A DNA stretch of 64,000 nt from Rhizophagus irregularis (GCF_026210795.1 NC_089445.1:372001-436000); one strand, 5' to 3'. Positions 48,095-59,817 are shown, counted from the first letter of the stretch. Numbers and translations are program-made. Notes: a model not told the origin generated them from the sequence alone.

Positions 48095-49014
48095 AAAATA
48101 TTCTCCTCGTTCAAATATTTAAATACAATTACATCTTTTATATTTTTTTTTATTTTTTTGATTATTATTTTATCGGCTGTTGTAAATTATTTTACTAAAG
48201 AGAACAAATGTATACGTAAATATAATTATCTTTAACTATTTATTTCTTTCTAAAATATTAAATTTTTTAATGATGTATTACAAAGAAAATCATTATTATT
48301 TAGTTTTTAAATAAAAAAAAATTGCATATATACAATAGTTATTTATATACTGAAACTTACTCTTTATTGTCTTTGACATTAAAAATTGTATTGTTGATAT
48401 AAGATTACTTTAAATGTTGGAACAGTTCACTTTTGAAAGAATGATAGATACAAGAGAGTAAGCACGATCTGAAAAAAATTTCCAATAGAATACTGTAATA
48501 AGAAAACATTTATTATATGCATCTGCTAAATGAATGATAAAGATTGAATATTCCATACGCGAAAAGTGTTGAATATGAGGAATTGTATAAAGAAGTGCAA
48601 ACAGTTCATTTTAGTAAAATGCATAATAATGAATGCTGTTTTGAAATTTCAAAGTAGCTCAAAAATAATGAATTTATAATATCGTGTGCGTAATTACGCA
48701 AGCCAATGATTCTCTGATAAAAATAATTTAACAATGCCTAATTGCTCCGACGTCTTTTATATTATTTCTTCTATTACGTACAGTATATGTCAGGTACTAT
48801 ATCCATAATATTTTCTAAATATTACAGTACTCATAATAGACAAAACCATCACCCGACGAATCTGGAGATCTCATCGGGTATGGTTGCTTACGAAAGTATT
48901 TGCGTGGTAGGTGCTATTTTCTTCTACCACCTTACTGTAAAAATATATTATGCGGTGAAGATCGACATGCATATGGTAGAAGAAGATAGTATTTGCGTCG
49001 TAGAGTATACATAT
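48095..49014. other. Spacer after HMG copy 2
   Basis: Homologous in patches to the spacer after copy 1. Near its end, imperfect inverted words (GTGCTATTTTCTTCTACCAC and ATGGTAGAAGAAGATAGTAT, 48908-48995) frame a TATTTGCGT repeat. No gene is supported. Confidence 0.5.
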
Positions 49015-49138
49015 AAACTGTACTGTACGAAGTGATAACTCACCAATCAGATTTTATTGTACGATAAATAAAATAAAAAAATTTGAAAAGTATACAATGA
49101 GTTATGATTGGCTGAAATATTTTCGTACAGTACAGTTT
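49015..49138. mobile_element. Short MITE, AAACTGTACTGTACG ends (copy 1)
   Basis: Inverted termini AAACTGTACTGTACGAA, 124 bases overall, with a centre containing CACCAATCAGATTTTATTGT and GAGTTATGATTGGCT. A nearly identical 120-base copy lies at 49179-49298. The element is preceded by GTATACATAT, a sequence that also precedes the next copy. Confidence 0.8.
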
Positions 49139-49156
49139 ATGTACGAGTATACATAT

Positions 49157-49320
49157 AAACTGTACTGTACGGTCAGCTAAACTGTACTGTACGAAGTGAG
49201 AATTCACCAATCAGATTTTATTGTACGATAAATAAAAAAAATTTGAAAAGTATACAATGAGTTATGATTGGCTAAAATATTTTCGTACAGTACAGTTTAG
49301 CTGACCGTACAGTACAGTTT
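49157..49320. mobile_element. Nested palindromic MITE (copy 2 inside an outer 22-bp palindrome)
   Basis: The second 120-base copy (49179-49298) is enclosed by outer arms AAACTGTACTGTACGGTCAG + CT (49157-49178) and the exact inverse (49299-49320). The arms repeat the same AAACTGTACTGTAC terminus, so the structure has the element's end sequence four times, symmetrically. It suggests insertion of one copy into the centre of another's remnant, or an end duplication. Confidence 0.8.
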
Positions 49321-49498
49321 ATCTATTTACCTTTTATGTACCCGTACCCTCGAGACTGGTTGTATTTGTTCGAAATATAAATTCCGTCAATAAAAATAAA
49401 ATTTTCAGAATTTTGCATTAAAAACTATAACTGAAATTTGCAATTTTATAATCCACATATTTTCTGGGTAATATTGAACTGATTATAATTGTTTACCG

Positions 49499-50413
49499 AT
49501 GTCCTCTGATAATTCGACTCAAGAACAATGGACTCCATACCAGGATTTCTATGATGGTTGTGTTAATGGGCTATTACCCATTTTATTCTTAACAATATAT
49601 GGCCCTAAACCATCTCCGTACCTAGGCAAATTTGCTTATTTCATGGATGATGTTCTCGTTTTAGGCTTATTGTTATTTGGACCATTCACTGCAATGTTTT
49701 TCATTGAAATCCTCAAGGAAAAATATATTTTGGGTCTCTTTTCTGTAGCTATATTTTACGGTGGTTCTGCTCTTATATTTTCGATTGTTTCATATGTAAC
49801 TATTATGTCCAATAATTATGCACAATTTTTAGTGGAAGGCTACTCAATTGCGATATTGTTTCAAAATATTACATGGATTATATTTTCTTTTAAATCTAAT
49901 ACCATGATGCCTTTATTCGGAAAAATAGTCTCTCCAATTTTATTGTTTAATCACATGGTATATTACTTCATGTTAAGAGGGTTCTTAGTTTCTATTATCA
50001 TACAACTTATTTATCAAATGATTTGGTTATCAGTGTTTCTAAGTAATAACTATTACCAAACAAAGACATACATAGCTTTGACTATACTCGCAGTTGGAAG
50101 ATTGATTTTCTATATAACTGAAAATGAAAAGGAAACTGAAAACAAAAATAAAAAAGCGAATATTTGTGGTTTTTTAAACTTTTGTTCGAGAAATCCTTCA
50201 GGACAATTTACAGTAATAATTAAAAGAATTTTTTCAAAAGAATTGAAAGAAGGATCGAAAAAAGATTTAAAAGAATTGAAAGAAGGATCAAAAAAAAATT
50301 TAAAAGAATCAGAAGAAGGATCAAAAAAAGATTTAAAAGAATCAAAAGAAGGATCGAAAAAAGATTTAAAAGAATCGGAAGAAGGAGCGGTTATTGATTT
50401 AAGAATCGATTAA
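49499..50413 (+). CDS. Multipass membrane protein with 11-residue repeat tail
   Basis: An intronless frame of 304 residues (MSSDNSTQEQWTPYQDFYDG). Six or seven hydrophobic segments occur between residues 22 and 207 (GLLPILFLTIYG, VLVLGLLLFGPFTAMFF, GLFSVAIFYGGSALIFSIVS, AILFQNITWIIFSF, a long stretch at about 140-181, and YIALTILAVGRLIFYI). The hydrophilic C-terminus (about 231-300) has five imperfect copies of an 11-residue unit LKESEEGSKKD, encoded by a 33-base repeat (50240-50402), ending AVIDLRID. I do not recognise the family; it looks like a lineage-specific membrane protein. A stray copy of the repeat end lies at about 51001-51050. No signal peptide is obvious. Confidence 0.75.
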   Translation: MSSDNSTQEQWTPYQDFYDGCVNGLLPILFLTIYGPKPSPYLGKFAYFMDDVLVLGLLLFGPFTAMFFIEILKEKYILGLFSVAIFYGGSALIFSIVSYVTIMSNNYAQFLVEGYSIAILFQNITWIIFSFKSNTMMPLFGKIVSPILLFNHMVYYFMLRGFLVSIIIQLIYQMIWLSVFLSNNYYQTKTYIALTILAVGRLIFYITENEKETENKNKKANICGFLNFCSRNPSGQFTVIIKRIFSKELKEGSKKDLKELKEGSKKNLKESEEGSKKDLKESKEGSKKDLKESEEGAVIDLRID

Positions 50414-51250
50414 TCGTTTCTCAGTAATTTATAAAAAAATTATTTTTTAAACATTTTCAGGATGCAACGCTTTTAATGATCCCGGCGGCACAAAATTTTA
50501 GGTGGATTTTAACTAAAATACTAAAATAATCTTTATTGTAAAATTTGAAAATTTTTGATTAAAAAGTAAAATGATTTTATTTTTGCACTGAATAAAAACC
50601 CTGAAAATTTATTAGCTAAAGTATTTATTATATAAAAAATCAAAATTTGTTATCATTATAATAAAATATATATGTATAAATATGCAGTAGACATTTTTGG
50701 CCCGCATTATAGAATTATATTTAATTCTGGCCAAAAGATGATACAGGCCCCTGAACTCAAAATTATCAATCAATAAAAAATTTTTTTTAATTAATTAAAC
50801 ATTAGCTACAATTAACTTGATTGGATAATGTTTGATTAAATTCTCAATTGTCTAATTGTCCAATATCCAATTATTATTAGCCAAAAAGCCATCACAAATA
50901 CAATTGTTAAATTTTTTCAATTTTTTTTTTGTTAATTCTGAGATTTTTTTTCATTGTGACGTGATTATAAAAACAGCAAGATTATATTTGCTGTGCCAAA
51001 ATATAAAAGATTTAAAAGAATTGAAAGAAGGATCTATTATTGATTTGAGTTTGAAGACATACTGGCTCAATCTAATCATAGTGTTGGCCAGAATTAAAAA
51101 ATCAGATCAATTCGTCATGGTAATTGGATTTACTGGATTACTGGATTGAAATTTTAATTAATGAATATGTGAGTCGAAAAAATTAGTTTTTGAATCAGAG
51201 GCTTATAAAAAAGCTGGTGTTATATCTAAAGTTGCTTGCTGAAATCTAGG
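50414..51250. other. Downstream region with a stray repeat fragment
   Basis: Bases 51001-51050 encode KDLKELKEGSIIDLSLK, matching the last repeat and terminus (KESEEGAVIDL) of the membrane protein, inside a short open frame with no other similarity. Around it are CTGGCCAGAATT/TTGGCCAGAATT words (50730, 51087). Probably debris of a duplicated gene 3' end. Confidence 0.55.
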
Positions 51251-51450
51251 GGTTTAGGCAAGATGGCGTTTTGCCGAAAAGCGAAATTCTGCTGAAACTA
51301 TATTAAAGTTATATTAAAAAACTGGCGAAACTTTGGAGAAAGGCGAAACTGCCAAAACTTATTATAAATGCCAAAACTGCTAAAATTCTGCCGAAACTAT
51401 AATAAATCTATAGTAAAATTTTGACAAAACTAATCGTAGGATTTTGAAGA
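51251..51450. repeat. GCGAAACTGCCAAAACT-type degenerate repeat
   Basis: A cluster of GGCGAAACT, GCCGAAACT and TGCCAAAACT words with TATATTAAA spacers; related to the ends of the foldback element at 23863-23990. No borders were defined. Confidence 0.45.
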
Positions 51451-51714
51451 GGTTTAGACAAGCAACCTTAGTTATATCATTCCTAAGTAGTGCAATATCA
51501 AATTGGTGTAATATGCCATAATATTTCAGCATGACCTGAAATCTAATTGATTGTGGACTCTTAGCTTACAATTTGGCGAAAGCTGAACTCTTCATCTACA
51601 GCTTTTTCAGATTAAATTTTCTGATGTCATGCATATTGTTAAAAAATAAAGCCAAAATTTGAGCAAGCACAAATACTTTATTAACATTTTGCTTCTAATA
51701 TTTTATTGAGAGGA

Positions 51715-52141
51715 TGTAATAACCGAAAATACAATAAAATAGAATAAGGATAAATAATTAACCGATAGGTAAATGATTAGCCGATAAAATTATATTTATA
51801 GTTTAGTTATTTATAGTTATTTATATTTAAATTAGTTATATTTAGTATAGTTATTATTAGTTTGGTTATAAATAGTTTAACGTGACTCAAAGATTAGATG
51901 GAAAGATGACAATCTATGAGTCATAATTATTCAAATTGAGTCATAGATTAAAGATAGTATTAGAAATATTTTTCTTAAAATGTATAAATACAAGTGAATT
52001 TCAATAGGAAATTCTGCAGTTCGAGCTTGAAGTTCAATTTTAAAATAAATAAAAATAATTTTTGGGTAAGAAAATAATATTTTGTAATTTTTGTAACTAA
52101 ATTTTATTTTAAACCAAGCATAGATATTATTCAAACTCAAC
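51715..52141 (+). mobile_element. Possible solo LTR (family uncertain)
   Basis: A 427-base stretch starting TGTAATAACCG and ending AACTCAACA, with a TATAAATAC box about two thirds along and AT-rich sequence after it, as in an LTR. There is no second copy in the window and no coding interior, so if it is an LTR it stands alone as an old fossil. Weak evidence. Confidence 0.25.
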
Positions 52142-52689
52142 ATGTCGGTGGCAACATATGATATTTTTATTTTAATATCCTATGGACGGCGTGTCATAAG
52201 GGATTCCAGGCTCTTTGGTATAATCAAATAATATTTTTTACTTCTTTTACTATAAATCCTACCATTTGCCGACCAGATACCAATGATCTTTTGGCTAGTG
52301 ACCAAAATGACCTCAAATGACTGGTCCCGTTCTTTGTACAAGCTTTTTTATACGTGATTTGGATTTATCAAATGAATTGTCTTCATATTCATCATCCTTT
52401 TCTTTATTAAATAACACATATATGTAACTGATAAATCGCAAATATTTAAATGGAAAGTGGACCTAAATGGGATGGTCCCAAATTAGTCTTTATAATAATT
52501 AATAATATAAATCAAAGTTATTTGATTGTCTAAGTAATTATATGATTTATCAATGTAGATCGATCATGTTTTAATAAATTCCTGTGTTTCATTAAATAAA
52601 CCGTGTTTTATGCGTTTTATTCTGTCTTTGTTTTATTTTTACCATAATTTTTTCTTTCCAATAAAAATATCAGATAATGATTTAATGAT

Positions 52690-54560
52690 GCTGGTTATGA
52701 TGAATATGAATCTTCTTCTGATATTGAGACGTATCACAAGATCCTGTAATAAGTGAGGAAGAAAAAATAACTTTAAGAAAGAAAATTTACCTCAATCTCG
52801 TCGATTTTCATTAGCGTAAAAATATTTTAATGATAAAACGTTACAATATTCAGGAAGACCAGTCAGTTGTAAATGTCAAAAAGTTTTTGGAAAGGATATT
52901 AAAATCTCAATTTTAAAATAACATCTTTCTTCTGCACATAAAATAATGATGAGAACGTTAAAAATACATTAACAAATCATTGACCAGAATAAGAAAAAAG
53001 TGAATGTGATAATGCAGTGGTAGAATGGATAATTGAAGATGCACAGCCCTTTTAATCAGTAAAATTTGCATTTTAGGCAAATGATTAATACTTTTGATTC
53101 TCAATATCAAAGTTTCTGATAAAAATAAAATTAAAAACTTAGCAATAGATTATTATTTTAAAGCAAAACGTGATAATAAACAATATGATTTAAATAATAT
53201 TATGGGAAAGATATCTCTCATAGCAGATATATGGACATCAATTTCAATAATGATGCATATCTTGGATTAACAATTCATTTTATTGATAATAATTGGAATT
53301 TGTGAAATTTTTTGTTAGATATTATGTCTTTTACTACACGTCAGGAACAAACATTGCTGATGCAATTATTTCAATTTTAAGAGAATTTCAAATTCTTAAA
53401 AAAACATTAGTTTTAACCACTGATAATGAATCAGCAATGATAATTTGTGGAAAAATAATAATAGCAGAGCTTACAGATAAACTTAACAATCAATCTTTCC
53501 ATCATTATAGATGTTCTGCATATATTTTAAACTTAGCTGCACAACAAGGAATTAAAATTATTAATAATTTGATTGTTAAATAATGAAAAAAATTAAATAT
53601 TACAAACCACAGCTAAATGTTGAAACTCAGTGAACAGCACATATTATATGATAATAAAGTTTCAAAAAATATTGCATCCTAATATTGAAATGTTACTAGC
53701 AATAGATCAAAGTATTGGAAATTTAATGCCAGATTTAGAAGGACGGATAGATGAAAATTAAAGTTAAAATATTTACTTATCTGTTTTTTAAAAAAATTTA
53801 ATGTTTAACAAAATAAATAGGATACCTTAATCATATTTGAGCCTTTAGAAAAGGCAACTGTATTACTTTTAGCCTTCTCTTATCCTGCTATTTCAGATAT
53901 TAGGTTCTTATTTTTTGGGATTCAACAGCATCTAGATGATTATATTGGAAAAAAAGGATTTAATCAGAGTGAAGTGGCATCATCAATCCTTGAAAAATTA
54001 AACATTATTGGGAAGTGGTGGATTCATCTACCATAGTAGCTACAACTTTAGATCCACATACTAAACTTGCTTTGTTTGCAACAGGAGAAGAATCAACAAA
54101 TGCAGTGAATGCAATAAAAAGTCACTTTGCAGAGTATAATGTGTCACCACTTCTAACATCATTACTCAACACTAATCAAGAAACAGTAAGCAACTGTGAA
54201 TATTTTCATCAGTTGAAGAGAAAACGGTTGGCTATTTCAGATTCACAAACAGAAAGATCAGTAAGGAGATCAAGATCATCTGAAATTTATAAGAAACTTA
54301 ATCGGTATCTTTGCTTTACCATGTGATGATAATGTTGAACCTTTACTATGGTGAAAGGCACATTTTTGAGAATTTCCAGCATTTGGAGCAATGGCACGAG
54401 ATTATTTGTCTATCCAAGCTACAGTGTACCATGCGAACAAGTTTTCTCTGTAGCAAGTAATACTATAACCTGTACAAGGAATAAGATGCTTCCAGAAACA
54501 GCTTGTGCCTTATTGTGTTCAAAAATAATTTTTGATAAAAAATTAATAGTTTGTGTGTGA
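52690..54560 (+). pseudogene. hAT transposase with BED zinc finger, decayed
   Basis: Pieces in several frames give the expected hAT order: a BED-type finger (GRPVSCKCQKVFGKD ... HLSSAH, about 52853-52945); a linker; ISLIADIWTS and YLGLTIHFIDNNW (about 53205-53300); TTDNESAMI (about 53418); the Cys/His-containing FHHYRCSAYILNLAAQQG; VATTLDPHTKLALF (about 54030); and the C-terminal dimerisation block PAFGAMARDYLSIQAT, VPCEQVFSVASNTITCTRNK. There are at least six frame changes or stops. Possible weak ends: TTTAAATGGAAAGTGGACC (about 52446) and, inverted, TTTACATGGACTTATTGGTC (about 54756). This is an old, inactive copy. Confidence 0.85.
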
Positions 54561-55561
54561 AAAAAATTAATGTGGCTTAACTATATTACAATAATAATAT
54601 ATTAATATATATAATCAACATTTAAAATAATTAGTTTTTTATTAAATTAATATAATAATCGAACTCAGTTTAGACTCAGTCCAAGGTATCGGTCTTTGAC
54701 TGAGTCTGGTCCGTCCATGTATTAGGACCAATAAGTCCATGTAAATCAGACTACAGTATATCAGGATGTTTGATTAAACTATTAATCAACAATTTTTTAA
54801 ATTATAGTAGATACCTAATAAATCATCACTCTTTATATTAGACCACAATATTAAAAGAATAGTTCACACATTTTTAGATGTCTAGAATAAACTTTCTCAT
54901 TTTTTATTTGCATCTATTCTCAAACACATTTCATTTCTGACAAAGTTACATTTGTTATTTTTATATCACTATTCAAATTTCAAATTAATGTCATAAAAAT
55001 TTCTTTTATACAAAAAAGAAAGTACAAATAAAGAAAGGTGTTTTTCATTTGTTGGCAAAATATTTCAAATTTAGCAACGTAACTTTATTATTCCGGAATT
55101 AAAGTTGATTTTAAAAAGATTTTAGACTTGAAATAATTTAGAATTAGGCCAGACACCAAAATTTAGCCAAACATCATGGAGTTTACATATAAACAAATAA
55201 AATATCAAGCTTGGGAGAATGACACAATCCCAGTAAATATAAATTTATCCAAACGGGCTTATTGGCTCGAAATTAGCTCAAATTTATGCAAAAAATAATC
55301 CAAATTTAAGCCAATCTAGAGCCAATTATATATGGATGAGCCCATTTGGTACAAATTTATACAAAAACTGTTTACTGGGAATGTTTCTTGTAATAATACT
55401 ATCAAGGAAGTAACAAGAAAACTGAGGTTGCGTCAGATCCTTTTAATTGCATACTAGACAAAAAATAAATAGAACTAATAGAACTGATATTTGTTATTTT
55501 ACATTGGTTAGAAAAAAATCTTTGATAATAAATTTTTATTTGATACCATAATTATATAGTT
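54561..55561. other. Gene-less stretch after the hAT remnant
   Basis: Contains GACTCAGTCCAAGG and GACTGAGTCTGGTCC words (54675-54710), perhaps the hAT terminus, and the short MITE at 55228-55380. No gene is seen. Confidence 0.4.
55228..55380. mobile_element. Short MITE with TCCCAGTAAA ends (153 bp)
   Basis: Termini TCCCAGTAAATATAAATTTA and, inverted, TCCCAGTAAACAGTTTTTGT; the arms continue with AACGGGCTTATTGGCTC and AATGGGCTCATCC/TTGGCTC. The centre has AGCTCAAATTTATGC. No open frame. Confidence 0.75.
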
Positions 55562-55904
55562 TTGATTTACATAATTGACAGAGTCTCACGTCACCATCGT
55601 CTTCCGGCAACTGTTTCATCATGCAGAAGTATCAATTTGACTCTTCCTTATTGTAAAATGTATTATACAGATCAAGTCAGACCCATTGCACAGGTCAAGA
55701 ACGATAGATACAATTGCGTTCATCATCTGATTGGTGATAGGATTAATCATCATTCGACTTCCTTCTCATTTTGTTTTGTTTTTCGTAAAACAAATAAAAA
55801 TATAAATGTATGTGTGTACATTTCGAAATGAATAAAAAATTTCGAGAAATCTTTGATTTTGCTGATCAAAGATTAACATATCAAATTCCTAATATATCTG
55901 ATAA

Positions 55905-56050
55905 ACCCAACAAAAAGCAAAAAACAAAAGCAACTGTCTGCGGAAAATTGCTGCGCTCCTACTTATTCAAAAGTTATAAATATATGTCTTTATCTTATTA
56001 ACGTGTTTTTACCACATTACCATATTTTTTTTTAAAAAAAAAAATATTAT
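55905..56050 (+). promoter_or_regulatory. Conserved upstream block of the HMG pseudogene
   Basis: Matches the region before HMG copy 2: AAAAAGCAAAAAACAAAAGC, then CTGCGGAAAATTGCTGCGCT, then CCTACTTATTCAAAAGTTAT, then the A-rich tract before the ATG. Supports common descent of the whole promoter-gene unit. Confidence 0.55.
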
Positions 56051-56064
56051 TTTTAAATTTGATC

Positions 56065-56380
56065 ATGTCTCAACTAAGAACAGACGAAGAAATTGTCAAT
56101 TCGACAGATTATAGCTTTAACCTGAATATTGATACACTTTCGAATTCCTCATCTAGAACGAGACGAATTATGCGCATACAAGATCGAAATTCTCTGCGTC
56201 CTCAAAATTCTTTTATAATATATCAAAGATAAGTCTGCAAGAACCGAGTTTGTTGGATTAAAAGCAATAGAAAGATTGCAGAAACGTGGAAAAATGAAGC
56301 CACTGAAGATATATATATAAAATCAAAGATTTATTTAATGTCATGGCAAGATTGGCACAGAGGCGTCACGAGAATTCATA
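56065..56380 (+). pseudogene. MATA-type HMG-box gene (copy 3), broken
   Basis: ATG 56065 opens MSQLRTDEEIVNSTDYSFNL and the frame runs to LRPQNSFIIYQR-stop (TAA at about 56230). A one-base loss there shifts the frame; KDKSARTEFVGLKA and then SNRKIAETWKNEATED follow in other frames, with a small ATATATAT-containing insertion at about 56310, then KDLFNVMARLAQRRH-like sequence. At least three lesions lie within the box, so no working product is expected. Clear paralogue of 45650 and 47780. Confidence 0.85.
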
Positions 56381-56679
56381 CAATTATCATCTTCAATTCA
56401 GATGTTTTATTTATTATTTTTATTATAATACTCGTATTATATTTTGAATATTTTTTTATATTATTTTTATATTGGTATTTATTTTCCTCATTTAGCATGT
56501 AATTAATTGTATATTATAATTTTGAAAATTGGTTCAACAAAAATTTAATATTGTTAATATAATTTTTTCTTGTATTTTATTTTTTGAATTTTTAACAAAT
56601 GATAAGAAAATAAACAAGAAAGTGTTTTTTTTTTTAAAATAAAATAAAAATAAATAGCTAAATCTTACTCTTTCTTACA

Positions 56680-57767
56680 TTAAAATTTATTTTTCAATTC
56701 TCTCAAAGCAGCCATAACTTCGACAGGACTTTGTTTACTAGTAGCTTTTTTAATAGATTCTTTATCAACTCTCATGAAAGGATTGAATTCTAATTCATCA
56801 CCAATAGTACTTGGAACAGTTCGTTCATTTTCATTTGCCCATTGAATTTTTTGTTTAAGGAACTCATTATCAGGTTCAACAGAAGCCGCAAATTTCAAAT
56901 TACTCTTAGTATATTCATGACCACAATAAACTTTTGTATCTTTAGGTAATTTAGCTAAAATATTGTTTAATGAATTATGCATTTGTTCTGCTGTACCCTC
57001 AAAAAATCTACCACATCCTCCAATAAAAAGGGTGTCACCTACATAAAATTTTGAATGAATTTTTTTTTTAAAAAAAATAAAATAAAATAAAATAAAAATA
57101 TGAAACTAAAAAGAAAGAAAAGTACACATTACCAGTGAAAACAGCTTTGTCATTTTCATCTTGTAAATAAAAGCTAACACTACCACTAGTATGACAAATT
57201 GTGAATAAAGCTTTGACATCAATTTGACCAATCTTAAATTCTTCATTATCTTTAACAATCTTGTTAACAGATGGGATACGATCATCTCCTCCATAAACAA
57301 TTAAATCTGGTTTTTCATCTACTAATTTAGTATTTCCGCCAGAATGATCCTTTTATAGATAAAATTGTTAAAATAAATAATATATTTATATTTAAAATTA
57401 TAAAAAGTATGATCCTTACAACATGATGATGAGTTGTGATCAGATGTTTAAGATTAACCCCTTGATTTTTTACAACCTCAAGAACTTTTTCAGGTTCTGC
57501 TGGGTCAACGACTGCAGCTATTTATTTGTAATTTCAAGGACAAAATAATTTATTCAATATTATAAATTAATTGATATTAATTGATTCTATGTTATCCAAT
57601 TATTATAATATTATTAACCTTCATTTGTCTTTTCGTCAATAACAAGATAAGAGTAATTATCTTGTAGAACTAATTAATTCAATTTAATAAATTAAATAAA
57701 TAATTTAGTATCGAACTTGCGAACAACAACAACAAAACAAAATACCTGGAATAGGTATAACTTTCAT
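56680..57767 (-). CDS. Hydroxyacylglutathione hydrolase (glyoxalase II)
   Basis: Hydrolyses S-lactoylglutathione to lactate and glutathione, completing methylglyoxal detoxification; a metallo-beta-lactamase fold with a binuclear metal site. The minus strand reads MKVIPIP (start 57767), LQDNYSYLVIDEKTNEA, AVVDPAEPEKVLEVVKNQG, the metal motif THHHDHSGGN (split by an intron at about 57420/57350), FTICHTSGSVSFYL (metal His), AVFTGDTLFIGGCGRFFEGT (bridging Asp; intron in between), KVYCGHEYTKSNLKFA (last metal His), and NPFMRVD and LRELKNKF-stop in the family-specific C-terminal helical domain. About 255 residues, five introns, no lesion. Without an evident presequence the cytosol is likely; an upstream exon adding a mitochondrial leader cannot be excluded. 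Confidence 0.93.
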
Positions 57768-58709
57768 ATTGTTGCAAACAGTCTTAAAAAGGAGAAAATT
57801 TGTTAAAGAACTCGAAGAATTAGTCTCTTATATAGATTTTTTTGATTACAGATAATCTACATCATCGGAATAAATTTAGGTTACCCGTTACCTGGAATAT
57901 CATTCTTTTTTTATTCGTCCACATATAATTTACACTTTTCTTGGATAAAATCTTCAACCCACTCCGCAGCATCGTGTGAAATTATCACTGAAAATGAATG
58001 ATGTCACTATTTTTGTAATGTTAATTCCGGAAGTAAATTCTTCAAAGCCCCTTCCAAAAAGAATTATAAATCAACAAAAATAAAGAAAAAAATAACCTTA
58101 TTATATTTATTTTGTGTATGTATGTATATCATTACAAAATAAGTCTAAACCCAACCCCGGACATAGTTTAGCCATTTGACCATCCCTTTTATTATTTTTT
58201 ATATGAACCTTCACAGGAAAAAAAAAATATTTTACCATAAAAAAAATGAATTACTTGATTAAAAAAATTCGATTTAACTTTTTTTTTCTACTTTATATAT
58301 TATTTTTTTTTTAACTTACCTTAGCAGTTAGTCTATAAAAATACGTTGATAGAAAAATCTTCATTTGCCAGAATTAGATTTAGCCATTTAATCTTACTAT
58401 AAATAGATTTTTTCGGCTAATTTGGGATTACCCCTATCAAGTACTATGATTTAATTATTCATAAATGGAATATCCGTGACATTTGCCGATAACAATAATA
58501 ACGATAATGATAACATTCTAACTCCCCGTTTTCCTTTATGAGTTTAACTAGATTAGTCACGCAGGTAAAAAAATATATAAAACGAGATTTTTTTAAAAAA
58601 TCGAACTCATTTAAAATTATTTATATTAAATTAATATTTTTTTTTTTTTAGATTTTTACATTCATTTTTTTTTTTTTAAAAAGAAAACTTTGTTTATTTA
58701 ACAACAGAA
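57768..58709. promoter_or_regulatory. Divergent intergenic region, glyoxalase II and F-box gene
   Basis: The two genes are transcribed away from each other, so both promoters lie here. The sequence is AT-rich with long T tracts (58240-58330, 58635-58680). No additional gene is recognised. Confidence 0.45.
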
Positions 58710-59817
58710 ATGGAGTTTACACAACGACTACCATCAGAAATTTTTATATCAATATTTAAAGAATTAGATACAAAAACATTATATTCACTATCATTAGTAT
58801 CGAAAGGATGTAATACTTTTGCTATGGACAATCATATTTGGAATCATATAGCTTTAAATCGTTGGGAAGGTAAACAGGGTATGGCAGAAATATGTTCTGA
58901 ACCTCATAATCTATGGTTTAAAAAAGCTGGGACTTGGAAAAAAGTTTATAGTATCGTTGAACAAGAAGCCAGAAGAAGTGAATTAAATGCTGACGATTTG
59001 GTTGAAACCACATGGCGTTTTAAGGTTAATGTTTTGAAATTTTATATTATTTTTATCCTTCTCAATAAAAAAGATAGGAAAGGGTTTATTTTTATTTGAG
59101 AAATTCATTATAATATTTTAATGTATATCTGTTTAAAGTTTTGTTCAACCAATTTTTTACTGTAACAGTTTAATAGTTATCCAATTCCACATGTTGGATC
59201 ACCAAACTTCCATCGTAATGGTGTATATACTTTCAGTGGAGTGATGGATGGTCAATTACCGGTTTGTATTTTAATTCCTTTCTTAAATTAATCAGTACAA
59301 AAAATTTGATTTTATCATCTAATCATTAATTATTATTTTTTACATTATTATAATAAAGTGGACTTTTACAAAGGAAGGTCGAGTTAGAGTAGATCAATTT
59401 CCTCCATTAACACCGTATAGATCAACAGCAGATTGGTCATTAAAAATGAGGAATATTCACGTTACTTTTGCTTCTATAGATCATAATTGTTTTCGTAAAA
59501 AATTGTATCAATTTAATTTAAAACTTGTTGAAGAATTAGGTTTAGATCCTTCTAAGTATATTTTACAACCTCCTAAACCTTCTTTTTCCATATCAAGTAA
59601 TTCAATCGAGGGAGTTGACGAGAATGATGATGAGAATAATCAGGAAAATAATGAAAATAATGATGAAAATAATAATGAGGGTGAAGATGTTGCTATGGAT
59701 CATATTATGGTTTTACCCTCCAATCACGTATTTCATGATGACGACGATGACAATAATGATGATGAGGATCAAAGTGAAAATGATCATTATGTTATATTTT
59801 TAAGCTTTCAAGATTAG
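58710..59817 (+). CDS. F-box protein with acidic C-terminus
   Basis: Three exons: 58710-59024, about 59169-59262 and about 59359-59817. The F-box is residues about 5-45 (RLPSEIFISIFKELDTKTLY, SLSLVSKGCNTFAMDNHIWN), the part that binds Skp1 in SCF ubiquitin ligases. The middle (NSYPIPHVGSPNFHRNGVY, TFSGVMDGQLP, WTFTKEGRVRVDQFPPLTPY) probably forms a beta-rich substrate domain, which I do not recognise by name. The C-terminus is extremely Asp/Glu/Asn-rich (ENDDENNQENNENNDENNN and DDDDDNNDDEDQ) and ends LSFQD-stop. Open frames continuing into the first intron or in other frames of the acidic region are shadows. Substrate is unknown. Confidence 0.82.

Noticed and set aside
51931-52143. Open frame of 70 codons on the minus strand
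   Set aside because: Lies in the AT-rich LTR-like segment and has only low-complexity composition.
59615-59803. Met/Ile-rich open frame in the F-box gene
   Set aside because: A frame shadow of the Asp/Glu/Asn codons of the acidic tail.
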